Shown piece after piece: positions 20,900 through 32,235 of a DNA stretch of 64,000 nucleotides. Every line of letters starts with the position of its first letter. The stretch's first letter is position 1. This DNA is from Phytophthora sp. 'mugwort' (Eukaryota; Oomycota; Peronosporomycetes; Peronosporales; Peronosporaceae), in assembly GCA_033558025.1 (NCBI GenBank), contig JAUCEF010000011.1, positions 1,550,001-1,614,000 on the forward strand, given 5' to 3'. The notes beneath the pieces were generated by a model. It was not told the origin of the DNA and did not search any database. It saw nothing but the letters and a program-made list of their open reading frames with translations. The position numbers and the translations under genes were made by a program.

Positions 20900-23470
20900 G
20901 TTCTCCGTCGATCCAACTCGTCCACAACCTATGTGCTGCTTCCTGTCATGGTTTTCAAAGACTGCTGTCAAACCCATTGTTTTTGCCGCAGTTATATACT
21001 GGAATAATCTGCGTTAACAGGCAGGCAAAACTGGTTTTGCGGCCGCAAAACCAACACTACTGTGTTGTAAGCGTTGTAGACATTTCTTCCTACGCTAAGC
21101 CGCGCTGCATGTGCTAAACGGGATCTAGGCCGTCGCGGGTAGTGCGAATTGCTCAAAAAATGTTCCGGGGAGTTGGAACCCCTACTGCTTCAGTGGGCGG
21201 CTGCGCCTGCTGTCGCCAACGACGTCCCGACTTTTACGTGAGGAAACGTCGCGAACGGTCCCAAGATAGCTCGCCATCGTTGCTGTCGGTTTATGCTGTC
21301 GTAATAGCGTGAACTCCTATGTGCCGTGTAATCTACTGGGGATTTTTAGGGTTGAGGTCGTTTGCTGTGCCGACGTCGTCCATGCCTATTTCAGCAGAGT
21401 TTACATCTAGCGGTCGATATTCTGGACGTAGCTAGTTGTGTTGATTCGCCTCGTGTAAGAAATACGGTATATTTATTAATCTATCTCGATAATATCCGCT
21501 ATCTCTGCTCGCTTTTGCAGCGATTTCGTCTTCTAGTGCTGAATATGTATCGTGAAGCGGGAACCAAACTCGAGAATGCGGGATACATCGGGGACCCGGC
21601 CTGTCAGAAGTTCCAATGGCGCTTGAAATCTGGATTTGCTCGGTAAGGCAGTCGATTTCGAATGTAGCTGATTATTATACCACGCCACCCCAAAACCGCT
21701 TTGGTAAGTGACATTCTCAGAGCATTACCCGGGCCGAGTCTATGAGCGTCCGATGGAATCGCTCGGGTTACCATTGGAAGCGGAAGCCGCGGGAGCACTG
21801 TGCTGGTGAATAATACCGCGCATTAGGAATGATTGCGTAACTTTCGTTGATAAAATTCACCACCCCCATCTGTACACATGCATTTCACTGAATTATGTTG
21901 TATTGCGTCTCAAACTCGCTAGTGAAGGCTCTGATATGTCCGGCGACTCATTCTTACGCCTTACCAGGTATGCTCGGTTGTAACTGAAACCTTGTAGACA
22001 ATTATCTGCACAGATATGTGACCATTACGAACGGGGTCCAGATCCATCTTGTGATCCATGCCGAGCGTTGCACCGACCACGTTAGTAACGGCTATATCAA
22101 CTTGGGGCTGCGCGCGCTGAGCTTGCTTCTGAACAAATCATGCAGAATTCGGCCTTGCGATTTGACAGACGTACTAATTATAGCAGAAGCTGGGTATCTG
22201 TTGGCAACAGCCAAAGAGCGGTTTTTCGGAGCGCGAGGAATGGGGCTACCAGATAACCAACCAACCACAAGCGGTGGCTTTACTCAGGAGCCTCTGCCGC
22301 AACTGAGCTTAGGGACTGCGTAGAAGTAGTCATTTTCCGATTTTTATCGCCGAAGCCACCAACCACCCCACTCCCGCGGCACGAGCGAAGCGCTCGAAGG
22401 ATCGAGTCGAAAATTAAAATTGCAGCTTGCCATTCTGCATCTCCAAAACATGACGAAGTGCTGAATGAAATAGACCTTTATCGGCCAGCAGAAGAAGATC
22501 CTGGTAGTTAATATTGCCGAGACACTATTAATAATGGCATTTTCTGAGTGTTCCATCCGATACTTGTGCAAAATGAGAAGACCCTCTACTAGGGTGAACG
22601 TCGAGTTTCAACAGCTTCCCGTCGCTGTATTTACAATACTAACGACGTTTTCGCAGCTGTCATGGTGATGCACTTGGTCCCAGAAAGGCCATACATGCCG
22701 TCTTTGACAAGTATTGCAACAGAAACGAGATGTCTGCTCACGTCGGCCAAATACGCATCGGTCAAAAGTCGTTACGATCCCGCTTTCTTTTTCTGGTGAC
22801 GATCTAACGTCACCACTCGCGACGTGATACCCAGACAAGATAGTTGAAGGCGAAAATATGTGACATGTCGCCACACATATGGCGAGTTGCCCCTGATTCA
22901 GGTAGCCAAGTCATAGCTAGCTGTTTTTGTCAGGCCAAATTATGAGCAATCCCTAATTCCAATTTCACCTTCATCACTGTCATCATCGCAGTCTTGAGAT
23001 CTGGTGGCGGTTATAGCTACATGCGCGCTACTATTGACGAGTCATTCTGCCTTTCCACGAGCGTGCATAATATCATTTTGTGGCCTTCATTTCCGCAAAT
23101 GAAGCCTTTAATGCTTCCTCGTTCCACGTATCCTTCTCCAACAGCATCATGGTGTTTAGTTTAATGGTGGGGACGCGATCGGTCACTGCTGCTCCTGGCG
23201 TTCTGCGGCCCCCATGTACAATATCGACGTCTGTCGACTTGTAGCTTGTACAGGAGGGTAAGTACGTTATCGGCTTGCTCAAGCTTGTCATCGCATTCGG
23301 AATCCACATATGAAAGGGAATTGCGGCAAAACACCTGTAGTAATAGCAACGTTTGGTTGCGATTCATAAGGTCTTCTATTAACTTCAGGTACTCGAGATA
23401 GTCACTCCACGTGTCACCTTCGCGTTAAAAACACTTCAAACGTTCATTTGAGGTCTATTTTGGGTTAGCC
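20900..23470 (-). mobile_element. Ty1/copia retrotransposon remnant, minus strand
   Basis: Read on the minus strand, gag sequence runs from about 23460 (LLYKLQVDRRRYCTWG) to a damaged zinc knuckle CGNEGHKMILC (about 23085-23050, first Cys lost). It is followed by a protease relic WLPESGATRHMC (about 22908-22873), where the catalytic Asp-Ser-Gly has become Glu-Ser-Gly. Integrase pieces follow: HIRAFTSEFET near 21930 and a C-terminal piece ending NRLPYRANPDFKRHWNF (21798-21604). Frames are broken throughout. The start at about 23470 abuts the plus-strand copia at 23480, so the two are head to head. Confidence 0.65.
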
Positions 23471-23479
23471 GACACCCGT

Positions 23480-26400
23480 ACTCAGCCAGTAGAATCTTGT
23501 CAACAATTGGAAGATATTTTTGTACCGTGTTTCTGCATGCACTCAGTATTTTTTGTGGTAGTACCTCGCCGCTTTGGCGTCAAGTAAGCACACGATCACG
23601 GACGCATTCAGTTCGTCCGTCCAAAACGAAATATTTACCTGAGAACCGCGCGGTTATATTGAGGAATCTTCAAGACTGGGGTAGACTTCGGTACCGTCAA
23701 AATTTCGACAGTGCACGTCCTTGCTCTTTGTGCCCGTGGGACGGAGGTGCCGTCTGTAGCCTCACGACACCGCATCTGTGCAATTGTATTCAGTAAATCG
23801 GTGCGTCTTGATGACGACGATGGGTTTGCTTTAGCTGCAGCAGATTTTCCCCTTACATATCTGAAGCAATGCATTTTTCGGATACAGCCAAACGGAAGGA
23901 AGCCATCCGCCCAGAGCTACGATCGTATATTCGCAACCTCACGTGGCATATCGTTCTCCGGCCTCCTGGAATGAATTTTATCGGCTCGAAATCGGTGTTC
24001 GCCCTTAAACGAAACGAGCAAGGCGAAATGTGCGATTTTAAAGCTCGCCGTGTCGCTCTCGGTTTCTTGCAGATGTTCGGGATCGATTATCATGAGACCT
24101 ACGCACCAGTGGCTGGCCTTCCTATCGAGCCTTCTTCGCGATCTCCAACCACCTTGGTTATTTTATCAAGCGGAATGACGTGGAGACGGCCTTCCTGACC
24201 TGTTTTGATGGCGATCCCCTTAGGGGTTCGGGCTGGGCTGCTGGATGAAGCATAGGTGTGCCGTAGCCTTTATGGCCTCCAGCAAGCGGCAGCGATTTGG
24301 TTCAAAACCATTCGAGTGCCTTCCTCGAGATGGGATTATCTCAGTGTCGGAGCCGCACGTGCCTCTTTGCGCGGACTGACCAACGTGGACCCGTGTGTGT
24401 GGTCTTCCATGTCGATGATCTCTTAGTCGTGTGTGCAGTCGAAGCGAAAGCTGCCTCGGTTGAACAGTTCCTCTCGAACTGCTTGAAAATAAAAGCTCTC
24501 GGTGGTTCAAGATACGTTCTGGGAATGGAGATCAACTACCGTGGTATCAGGGGGAGCTGCATCTGCCGCAGTCGCAGTTTCTCAGTCATACGGTCGAACG
24601 TTTTGGCCAGGAAAAGGAATCGGAAAGAAATAATATGTTTGTCAATAATCCTTACAATAGTGGGGACACTATTTATTACGGACCCAACGGCAAAACATTT
24701 TCACAAAATGGGCAATAATACCCAACATAATATCATACATAAGATTTTACTAAGAACATACTAAAGTGCAGTACTTACAAAACCTCGAGTCCTCTGGACG
24801 AACCATCGTTGCAGATCGTAGCACATCGTATTGAGCTTATTACCATCTCACTCTGCTATCTACTAGCTCATCAACAGCCCTCACCTTGCCCAGCGCCCAG
24901 CACCCACCCTCCCGCCTCAAAATGCCGACGAGCTCAGAAATTTGCGCCTATTTCTTCAAGGAGGGTGTAGACTTTCGCACACCTGCAACCTATGCAATGG
25001 ATCACGCAAGCAAGGGTCAGCGACTGGCTGTTCCGCCTACTGTCCTACCTGGGCACGAAGCACCCTACTGATATGGCTACAGTTCAGCGGCCGGATAAAG
25101 GGTTCGCCGAGTCGTTGGGTTTGTCTCGGAGGCGAATGTTCATCTCTACCGCTGGTTGCGCTGGGTTGTGGTGCTGAACCTTCCTCTATGCAAAGTTGAT
25201 GACCCACTGACCCGTGGAATATCGCGGTTACGCCCTACGACTCCCAAAACGCTGAAGGTGAAAATTCAGCTTGTTGGGGGACGCATCAACAAAATCATTG
25301 AATAGAAAATGGAAGATATGTTTGGTGTCTTTTTTTGACGGGTAGACGCACGGCTCTACACACTTTGGCGCATTTTTTCGCCGTATACATTTTCGGTCGA
25401 ACTCTCCGGCGGGTCTGCTCTCAATTTCGCCGCTTGACGACGGGTCACAGACGGCTGGTACCCATATTAACCACTCTAATAGAGTTCTGGACCTCTACAA
25501 GAAGTCACTTCGCATGGTTTCGTTCGTCGTCGGCGACAACTGTACTATAAATCGGTCAATTGCAACAAATATTGCGGTACCTCTGGTCGGGTGTGCTGGT
25601 CACCGCCTGAACCTAGCTGTGCAAGCTTACTTAATGAGCTACCAGGCTGAGTTGAACGCGGTGAGCGCGTTCATGGTGCAGCTCCGACAGCCCAACAAGA
25701 GCGCTGAGCTCGCTAAATTTACCGATTTACGTACTATCAAGAGAAACGCCACACACTGGCCCTTTACACGTGAGATGGTCGGGTGGTACCTACGCATCAG
25801 AAGTGACATTCGGAAGGTTGAATCTGTCGAGGACTTTGTCCCTTCTGCATCCACACACCGGACGCTCGCATAACTGGCGGTGCATCTGGGTATTTTCGAC
25901 AGTGTGTGCAAACCATTGCAAAAGAGGTGACATCTATGGCGGACGTCCGATTGCTGTTCAGTACACTATTGAAGAGGTATCCTGAAAATTGAGTCACACC
26001 TGGATGCGGCATCCAAAGTTGTGCATTCACCCACTTTTGAGATGCTGCAATTAAGGTTGCAACTGGCACTTTGCTGACACCTGCTGAGACTAAAAGTGTC
26101 ACGAAATTCGTCACTGATTGATCGGCCGTCGGCGAGAAGCGCATGAAGGATCACGAACCAGACTTCGCCGCGACGGTTCTCCTTCAAGGCTCAGCGCCGT
26201 GCCGGACAGGAAGATCGTCCCTGGTCTACCATACGCTTCCGACAAAGATACCGCCCACTAGTAACGCGTTTGAGTGCTTCTTCTCGAAGACGAAATTGGT
26301 CCTGACCCCACAGTGCGGACGTTTGGCTGATGCCAACTTCTTTCCTGAGAGATAGCGGTGACAGGTAGAACGCATGTACGCTTGTGGCGAGTGAGTGTTC

Positions 26401-27195
26401 CTAAACGAGATGTAGTCGCGAGAAACGTTAACGCACGTGGCAATAGCTACTGATATTGCGGTATTATTATTGTTGTCTTTCATACTGCAGTAACTATTAT
26501 GCCAGGAAACTACCCGCCGTAAAATTAGACATTGTATTTTCCGATCCTTGCGTACTACGCAACTCAAGTGTCGTCGTATAAGACCTGCGCTCACTAGAAG
26601 GCACCCCGCAACTTACGTCAGATAAACCGTACTGTCATCTCATCGTCCCGCTGCTTTACGTCGCGAACCGTTCGCGCCCCGACGTATGTGAGGCCGTTCA
26701 CACGTTGTCACAGTTTTGGACAAGGCGCAGGTAATGCACTGGCCTGCTGCTAGTCGCGCCCTTTGATACCTAAAGGGGACGCAGCATGCGTCTCTCGTAT
26801 TCAGGAGCATGAGAATAGCCTATAAAATTTGGGCCTACTGCGATGCAAACTTATAAGGAGACTTGACTACAAGGCGATCAACATCTGGCCTGCTAGTTTT
26901 GTTGACGGACTTCAAGACTAAGCGTCACAACGCTGTTGCCCTCTCCACCACATAAACCAAGTATATTGCCCTTGCTCTCGTTACACAAGAGCTGCAGTAG
27001 CTGCTCCAGCTTCTAACTGAGCTGAGCATTCGCGTGGATGGAGCCATCCAGGTACTGGTGGATAACCAGGCTGCAATAAGAATTGCCTGCAATAACGGCT
27101 ACTTCGCTAGTGCGAAGCACATTGATCTGCGTCTAGATTTCGTCCGACACCAAATTGAATACGGCCAAATCGCATTCGAGCAAATTCCTCGCTAA
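23480..27195 (+). mobile_element. Ty1/copia retrotransposon remnant, plus strand, interrupted
   Basis: The RT region is clear but frameshifted: RNLTWHIVLRPPGMNFIGSK, FALKRNEQGEM and DYHETYAPVAGL (23869-24120), then SLYGLQQAAAIW (about 24268-24303), and a palm motif FHVDDLLVVCAVEA (about 24402-24450). The normal Y/F-x-D-D is present as HVDD. It runs on to ALGGSRYVLGMEINY (about 24495-24540). The RNase H end appears 2.4 kb later as VLVDNQAAIRIACNNG and SAKHIDLRLDFVRHQIEYG (about 27050-27180), separated by a hAT element. No LTRs were identified. Confidence 0.7.
24640..26700 (+). mobile_element. hAT transposon nested in the copia element
   Basis: After ATG 24921 the frame reads PTSSEICAYFFKEGVDFRTP, the start of a BED-type zinc finger whose Cys-rich part is frameshifted (about 24960-25060). 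A core at 25514-25873 holds FVVGDNCTINRSIATN, VPLVGCAGHRLNLAVQ (the C-x2-H hAT motif) and VSAFMVQLRQPNKSAELAKF. The C-terminus at about 26250-26355 holds PPTSNAFECFFSKTKLVLTP. Copia sequence lies on both sides (RT before, RNase H after), which supports insertion into that element. Exact ends and target duplication were not resolved. It is frameshifted and dead. Confidence 0.7.
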
Positions 27196-28110
27196 AAGAA
27201 ATACACAAAGATTTGACTGTCGTGGTCTTATTAAGAATTTATATAGATATATATACGCAGACTGCATCTATTTCCATGTTGACAGCGAGAGTATCCGTGC
27301 GCAGACATCCCGGTATACACACTGATGGATTTTTTTATATTTCGAGTATTTTGTATTTATATATTATTTATCGAATATATTGGTATGTATTTTTATTATC
27401 CCATTATTATTAATAAATGATGTTATATAAACGAAACACTGGACCAATTCCCCACATATTTCACGATTAAAATCCTTTTGTACAGATTGCGTACAACCCG
27501 CTACCTCAATGCAACACAATATCAAAATGTGGTACAGATTGCCGCGATCCTGTTGAAGTGACATCCACTCAGACGCTCCGACTGAACGTCGTTAGCCTCT
27601 TTCCGCACTCTACGAGCGTATTGTGATAGCGATAATACCGTCCCAAAGAAGAGCATGGACAACGACAAGGCCTCACGAAAACTAGGGACTAAGCAGGCAA
27701 GACGGGCTTCAAGAGGACGACGAAGCCCGCATCTCTGCGCAGGGGGATACTGTGTCTGATAGGCAATCACGTAGAGCTCGAAGAAACAGAAGAAAGCGGC
27801 CTCAAAGAGCGGAGGCAACCAAACTACGGGGGCGGTTCGAGGAGCAGAGGACGACGCAGCTGACGTTGAAGCATCAGAAGTCGAAGACGTTGATACTCCC
27901 CGTGGAAAGGACGAAAGCTCGAACGAGAAATCCAAAGCAAAAGATGGTCGCCCGGTCGCTGTCGGAGAATTAACAACCTATCCGTATGGTTTCCGTAAGC
28001 GATTTGAATTTGAATTGCCAGTAACTGAGTCAAATCAGATCAGCACCCGTGGCTGTGCAGCGCCACGTTTGACGATCGTTGAGTGGAGCTCCTTTGCGGT
28101 TCGTAAAGGC
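27196..28110. other. AT-rich spacer, then an ATG-less open frame
   Basis: 27196-27560 is AT-rich with no gene. From about 27777 to past 28200 one plus frame is open without a good start. It encodes an acidic stretch (EDDAADVEASEVEDVDTP) followed by KDGRPVAVGELTTYPYGF and KRFEFELPVTESN. The composition is protein-like, but I do not recognise a family. It overlaps the promoter of the next gene, so it may be a remnant of a retroelement polyprotein or chance. Confidence 0.35.
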
Positions 28111-28127
28111 GTCATTGTTCAAGTTCC
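28111..28127 (+). promoter_or_regulatory. Inr/FPR-like start region of the FGE-domain gene
   Basis: GTCATTGTTCAAGTTCC contains TCATTGTTC, close to the oomycete initiator TCAYTYY, 25-41 bp upstream of the ATG. Assignment is by resemblance and position only. Confidence 0.35.
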
Positions 28128-28151
28128 AGTGCCACACACACCGAGTCTGCC

Positions 28152-30407
28152 ATGCGCACGTCGGTCAAGCTCTATCTGTCTGCAGTCTGCTGCCTCTTCG
28201 ATGCAGCACTCGCTTGGGACCAGCAACCGGACGGCTACGAGGTGATCGACGGTCCTGATGGCCCCGACGCGGTGGACGTCTGGCGACGTGACTGGGCCAC
28301 GTGGAAGAAGATGGAGCTGGTTACTAACCGCTACGACCCGAAAGACGCCTGCAACGTATACAACATGGAGGAAACTCGGTGGACCCAGCAGAACTTCGTG
28401 CAGACGGTCCTCATGATGACCGATCGATCCATTTACGACCGCGAGACGCAGCAGTACACGGTGGACAAGTACATGGACGAGATGCAGACGCGCGTGGGTC
28501 GCATCGACAGTGTCTTGATCTGGCCAGCGTACCCGAACATTGGCCTCGATAACCGAAACCAATGGGATCTGCTACGAGACCTTCCGGGTGGCGTAGAAGG
28601 GGTCAAGACGGTGATCGCCGACTTCCATCGTCGAGGTGTTCGAGTGATAATCCCGTACAACCCATGGGACGTCGGTACTCGCGACGAGTCCGGACTGGAG
28701 GAGATGGTGCGGATGTACAACGCAGATATCACGACGTTGACTGAGACGATTCCAGAGCTGCAAGCTGACGGCTTCAATGGTGACACCATGTACGGCGTCC
28801 CAAAGGCATTCTACAACTGCAGTAACCCGATGGTGGCAGCTCCCGAAGGGGGTGTACCGACGGCATTTCTGAGCCATAACCCCATGAGCTGGGGATACTT
28901 CTTTGGCTACTCGCACTTCCCGCCCGTGGCGCGTGCCAAGTTTCTAGAATCGCGGCATATGGTGCAGATCTGTGCGCGCTGGTCACTGGACCGAACCGCC
29001 GAGTTGTTGACGGCGTTCTTTAACGGCGCCGGCTACGTGGTCTGGGAGAATGTATGGGGCATCTGGAACGCTATGACGGAGCGAGAAGATGAGACTGCCA
29101 AGAGGATGTTTACGATTCTACGTCAGTTTGGAAATATCGTCTCGACGGGACAGTGGACGCCGTACTTTGCCATGAAGGGCGACGGGCTATTTGCGAGTGC
29201 TTTCTCTCTTGCGGAGAGTGATGAATCGCTCTACACAGTCATCAGCACGGTGCAGAAGGAAATGACTTACGAATTGCCGCTCACCCCTGAGCAATCTGGA
29301 CAAGATGTACGCGTATATGATGTGTATCATGGCCTTGAGCTGCAAAAAGAGGCTGGAAACGCCACGAACGGCACAAGTGTGAAGGTCGTCTTGGAGCCTC
29401 GAGCGTTTGGAGCGATCTACGTCACGAAATCTACCAACGACTTGACCCAGTTTTTCAACAAGATGCAAGAAATGACCGCCAGGCCGCTGGCTGAGTTCTC
29501 CATCACGCGAAACCTGCTTCAACAGCAGCTTGTCCGTAGTAACACTAGCAACAGCACGACAGACACGACTTCTGAAGATATGGTGCGAGTGTCCGGAACT
29601 GCAAACTGGTGGTTTAACGTCAGTGGCGTGCAGATCGAACCTGTTGCGGCCTGGACGCCAAACTTTGCTCAATTCGGCACGGGCGTGCAGTTCCCGTGGG
29701 AAAACAGGCCTTGGAACAATCACTCGACGAGGTTGTTCGTCCAGGACTTTCTGATCGACAAGCATCCAGTGACCAATGCTCAATATTTGACCTTCCTCCA
29801 GGCGAGTAACTACATTCCAAAGACGTTCGACCGCTTTTTACTACATTGGGAGAATCGCCAGGGGGCCCCGGCCACGTGGAACATTCCTGCCGGTCTAGAA
29901 CAAAGTCCCGTAGTAAATGTTGCTCTAGAAGACGCCAAAGCATACGCCTATTTCTATGAAAAACGTCTTCCACACGACTGGGAATGGCAGTACGTCGCTT
30001 CGAATGGCGAAAACTATGATGCCTTCCCGTGGGGGTCGGACTTTGATAGCACCAAGGTGCCCAAGGTTCATCATGACAAGGAATTGCCTACGCTGAGCCC
30101 TGTGGGTTCGTATTCCAGCTCTCGCTCGACAATGTTTGAGGTGGAAGACCTTGTCGGCTACGTGTGGCAGATGACCGACCAGTTTTGTGACTCGCATACG
30201 TGTGGAATTCTCCTTCGAGGAGGAAGTAGTTACCACCCGATCTCGGCCACGCATAGTGACCCGAACTGGTATTTTCCTCAAGCTCTGGACGCCCAACACC
30301 ACAACCGTTTCCTTATGATCAGCGAGGGCTACGATCGATCGCCCATGGTGGGGTTCCGCTGCGCGAAGAGCATCACTCTTTCTCGCGAGTTTGACGTCGT
30401 GGGCTAA
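28152..30407 (+). CDS. Secreted protein: TIM-barrel glycosidase-like region plus FGE-sulfatase (SUMF1-like) domain
   Basis: This intact 751-residue frame starts at ATG 28152. Residues 1-21 (MRTSVKLYLSAVCCLFDAALA) form a signal peptide. Residues of about 80-350 resemble a glycosidase-type barrel (VLIWPAYPNIGLDNRNQWDL, GVRVIIPYNPWD, ELQADGFNGDTMYGVP at 202-217, VVWENVWGIW at 297-305). The C-terminal part, about 480-740, is a formylglycine-generating-enzyme fold: DFLIDKHPVTNAQYLTFL (532-549), EKRLPHDWEWQYV (603-615), FEVEDLVGYVWQMTDQF (662-678), LLRGGSSYHP (687-696) and SPMVGFRCAKS (730-740). True FGE has a catalytic Cys pair after RGGS; here the segment is HPISATHSDPNW, without Cys, so aldehyde-forming activity is unlikely. 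Several N-x-S/T sites fit secretion. Substrate unknown. No introns are needed. Flanked by transposon debris, but codon use looks like a host gene. Confidence 0.8.
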   Translation: MRTSVKLYLSAVCCLFDAALAWDQQPDGYEVIDGPDGPDAVDVWRRDWATWKKMELVTNRYDPKDACNVYNMEETRWTQQNFVQTVLMMTDRSIYDRETQQYTVDKYMDEMQTRVGRIDSVLIWPAYPNIGLDNRNQWDLLRDLPGGVEGVKTVIADFHRRGVRVIIPYNPWDVGTRDESGLEEMVRMYNADITTLTETIPELQADGFNGDTMYGVPKAFYNCSNPMVAAPEGGVPTAFLSHNPMSWGYFFGYSHFPPVARAKFLESRHMVQICARWSLDRTAELLTAFFNGAGYVVWENVWGIWNAMTEREDETAKRMFTILRQFGNIVSTGQWTPYFAMKGDGLFASAFSLAESDESLYTVISTVQKEMTYELPLTPEQSGQDVRVYDVYHGLELQKEAGNATNGTSVKVVLEPRAFGAIYVTKSTNDLTQFFNKMQEMTARPLAEFSITRNLLQQQLVRSNTSNSTTDTTSEDMVRVSGTANWWFNVSGVQIEPVAAWTPNFAQFGTGVQFPWENRPWNNHSTRLFVQDFLIDKHPVTNAQYLTFLQASNYIPKTFDRFLLHWENRQGAPATWNIPAGLEQSPVVNVALEDAKAYAYFYEKRLPHDWEWQYVASNGENYDAFPWGSDFDSTKVPKVHHDKELPTLSPVGSYSSSRSTMFEVEDLVGYVWQMTDQFCDSHTCGILLRGGSSYHPISATHSDPNWYFPQALDAQHHNRFLMISEGYDRSPMVGFRCAKSITLSREFDVVG

Positions 30408-31408
30408 GGGATCAACGAGCTACTGGCATCGGCAGAGGACCTTCGACATGCATTCTTGGTTCACTTCTGCAGAGATTATGGTCGGTTTAGGTAGGCGTAA
30501 ACATTAGGAAGGGAATCAAGACACAATTTGGGTCACACGACGTGCATACCAAGAAGTTCCTTTAAATATTCAGGCAATCCTCTCACTAACAAAAAGCTAT
30601 GCCCTCTTCTAAGTCGTTCCTTCAGTGTTTTTCCGTGGGCAGATATTCCAGCGTTTGGCTGACAGCAACCGCTTCTCCCACATTTCCATCGTTCTAGTTC
30701 CCGCTGGCCCATCTCACACTCAACACGGAAGAAGTCCGTCCGTGTGCTCGCCCGCTGGGATGTTCCTTTCTAGTGGGTTCAACAGCTCGTCTGTTGACAT
30801 CGTTTTGGAAGTATACCGGTGTGACAACATCCCCTAGCTCGTCCGTGATGCTGTCTTCCGCATACTCGCGCGTTTAGTAGGGAAGCGCATTCTTCTTCAG
30901 CGCAGTTACTGATAAACTTCTAAGCCACGTCGCTGTTTGAAAATTTTCCTGGGACAGCGATTAATGCTCTAAAACGAGCTGAAACGTCGTATGGGCTCAG
31001 CGAGCGACAAACTCCCTGCGCAGTGCCGGTACGCCATGCGCTCGATAGTCTAGTGTTGGTGGATGGCGCTAGTTGTCTCGAGACCAACGGAGCTCCGGAA
31101 CGCTATTCTGGAACACTCAAGTTTGTGATAGCTCCACTGAGTGATAAATGATCACTAGACCTTTGTCTCAGATTTCGACCAACACTCTTGATTTCCACTA
31201 AATTACAGGAAGACGCACAAAACGCACGAGTTGACTGAGTAAATCCCATTTTTGATCAGAAATTCTTGAAAAATCGATTCTCGATAGAACATTCTCGATC
31301 CGCTACGGACCGAATCACCCTGGTAGCAACCAATAACTTCTTAGAGCTAAACCAAGCACCTTGTACACACGTGCAATTCCGAATTCACTGTGAACACCTC
31401 GCGTCACT
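30408..31408. other. About 1 kb without a supported gene
   Basis: This stretch is 3' of the FGE-domain gene and 5' of a Harbinger transposase. No convincing frame, repeat or RNA was found. Confidence 0.45.
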
Positions 31409-32235
31409 ATGACACCCTCCCAACCAAAACAAGCAAATCGCTTCTCAGCCGCTGACACCGCGGCGGGTCGCCCAGGTGTTTCGACGCTGGCTCATCTCGA
31501 TTCTGAGCGCCAAGCTCGACGCGAGAGCGTCGCGAGCATCCGACTGGACGACTCCGACTACGAGGTCGACTCGCCGTCCCAAATCTACTCGTCGTTCCTG
31601 CGCGAGGACTCGGCCAACATCGTGGCGCTCACCAACTTCGCCCCGGTCGAGTTCGAGCACATGTGGAGCACCGTTCGCAGCCACGTGACCAACAAGTGGA
31701 ACGTCGGGCAATGTGCGTGCAACTTCCCAAGTATTTGCTCTTCATGTTCTTGGCGGTGCTGAAGCATGCGGCAAGTGGGGCGTGGTGGCGAGTGTCTTCA
31801 AATTCAAGGCTAACACATTCCAAAAGGTGATCCTTTCCTTCGTCAGGGCCCTCTCGCCGTTCCGACAAGCTCGTCGCGTCCGTGGCCGGCAAGTTCACGA
31901 TGGAGGCATTAATGCTGAGCGGCAACATGTTTAAGCATCACCCGTTTGCGCGATACGCCATGGACGTGACGTTCCAGCAGACTCACATGCCCAGCGGGCT
32001 AATGCACGAGCGCATGCCTACAACAGCGTCAAGCATCACCGTCACCAACTGCACGAACCACTACGCTGGCCGAGAAGCCATGCCGGTCATGGGCCGTCCT
32101 GGCTGACAAAGGCTTCCAAGGCCTCGCTAGTGACTTTCGCACCGTAACCCTGCACAAAAAGCCCCTTCGTCGGCAGCTTACCCTCGAACAGGTCGAAGCC
32201 AACGACCGGCTGGCCCATGACCGTGTGGTGGAGTG
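31409..32235 (+). pseudogene. PIF/Harbinger DDE transposase, 5' part
   Basis: From ATG 31409 the frame encodes a charged N-terminus and LREDSANIVALTNFAPVEFE. After frameshifts come FKHHPFARYAMDVTFQQTHM (about 31930-31992, first DDE Asp region) and ADKGFQGLASDF plus EQVEANDRLAHDRVVVE (about 32100-32233). This matches DDE4/PIF-Harbinger enzymes. The gene stops abruptly at GTGGTGGAG. Its natural continuation (FFGRMCSLW) appears only at about 36110, so the transposase is split by an insertion. Confidence 0.75.

Noticed and set aside
22608..22874. Cys/His-rich minus frame as a zinc-finger gene
   Set aside because: The surrounding minus frames are copia gag/protease, so the Cys residues are from a shifted reading of that remnant.
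29187..29783. 198-residue minus frame
   Set aside because: Antisense of the FGE-domain gene.
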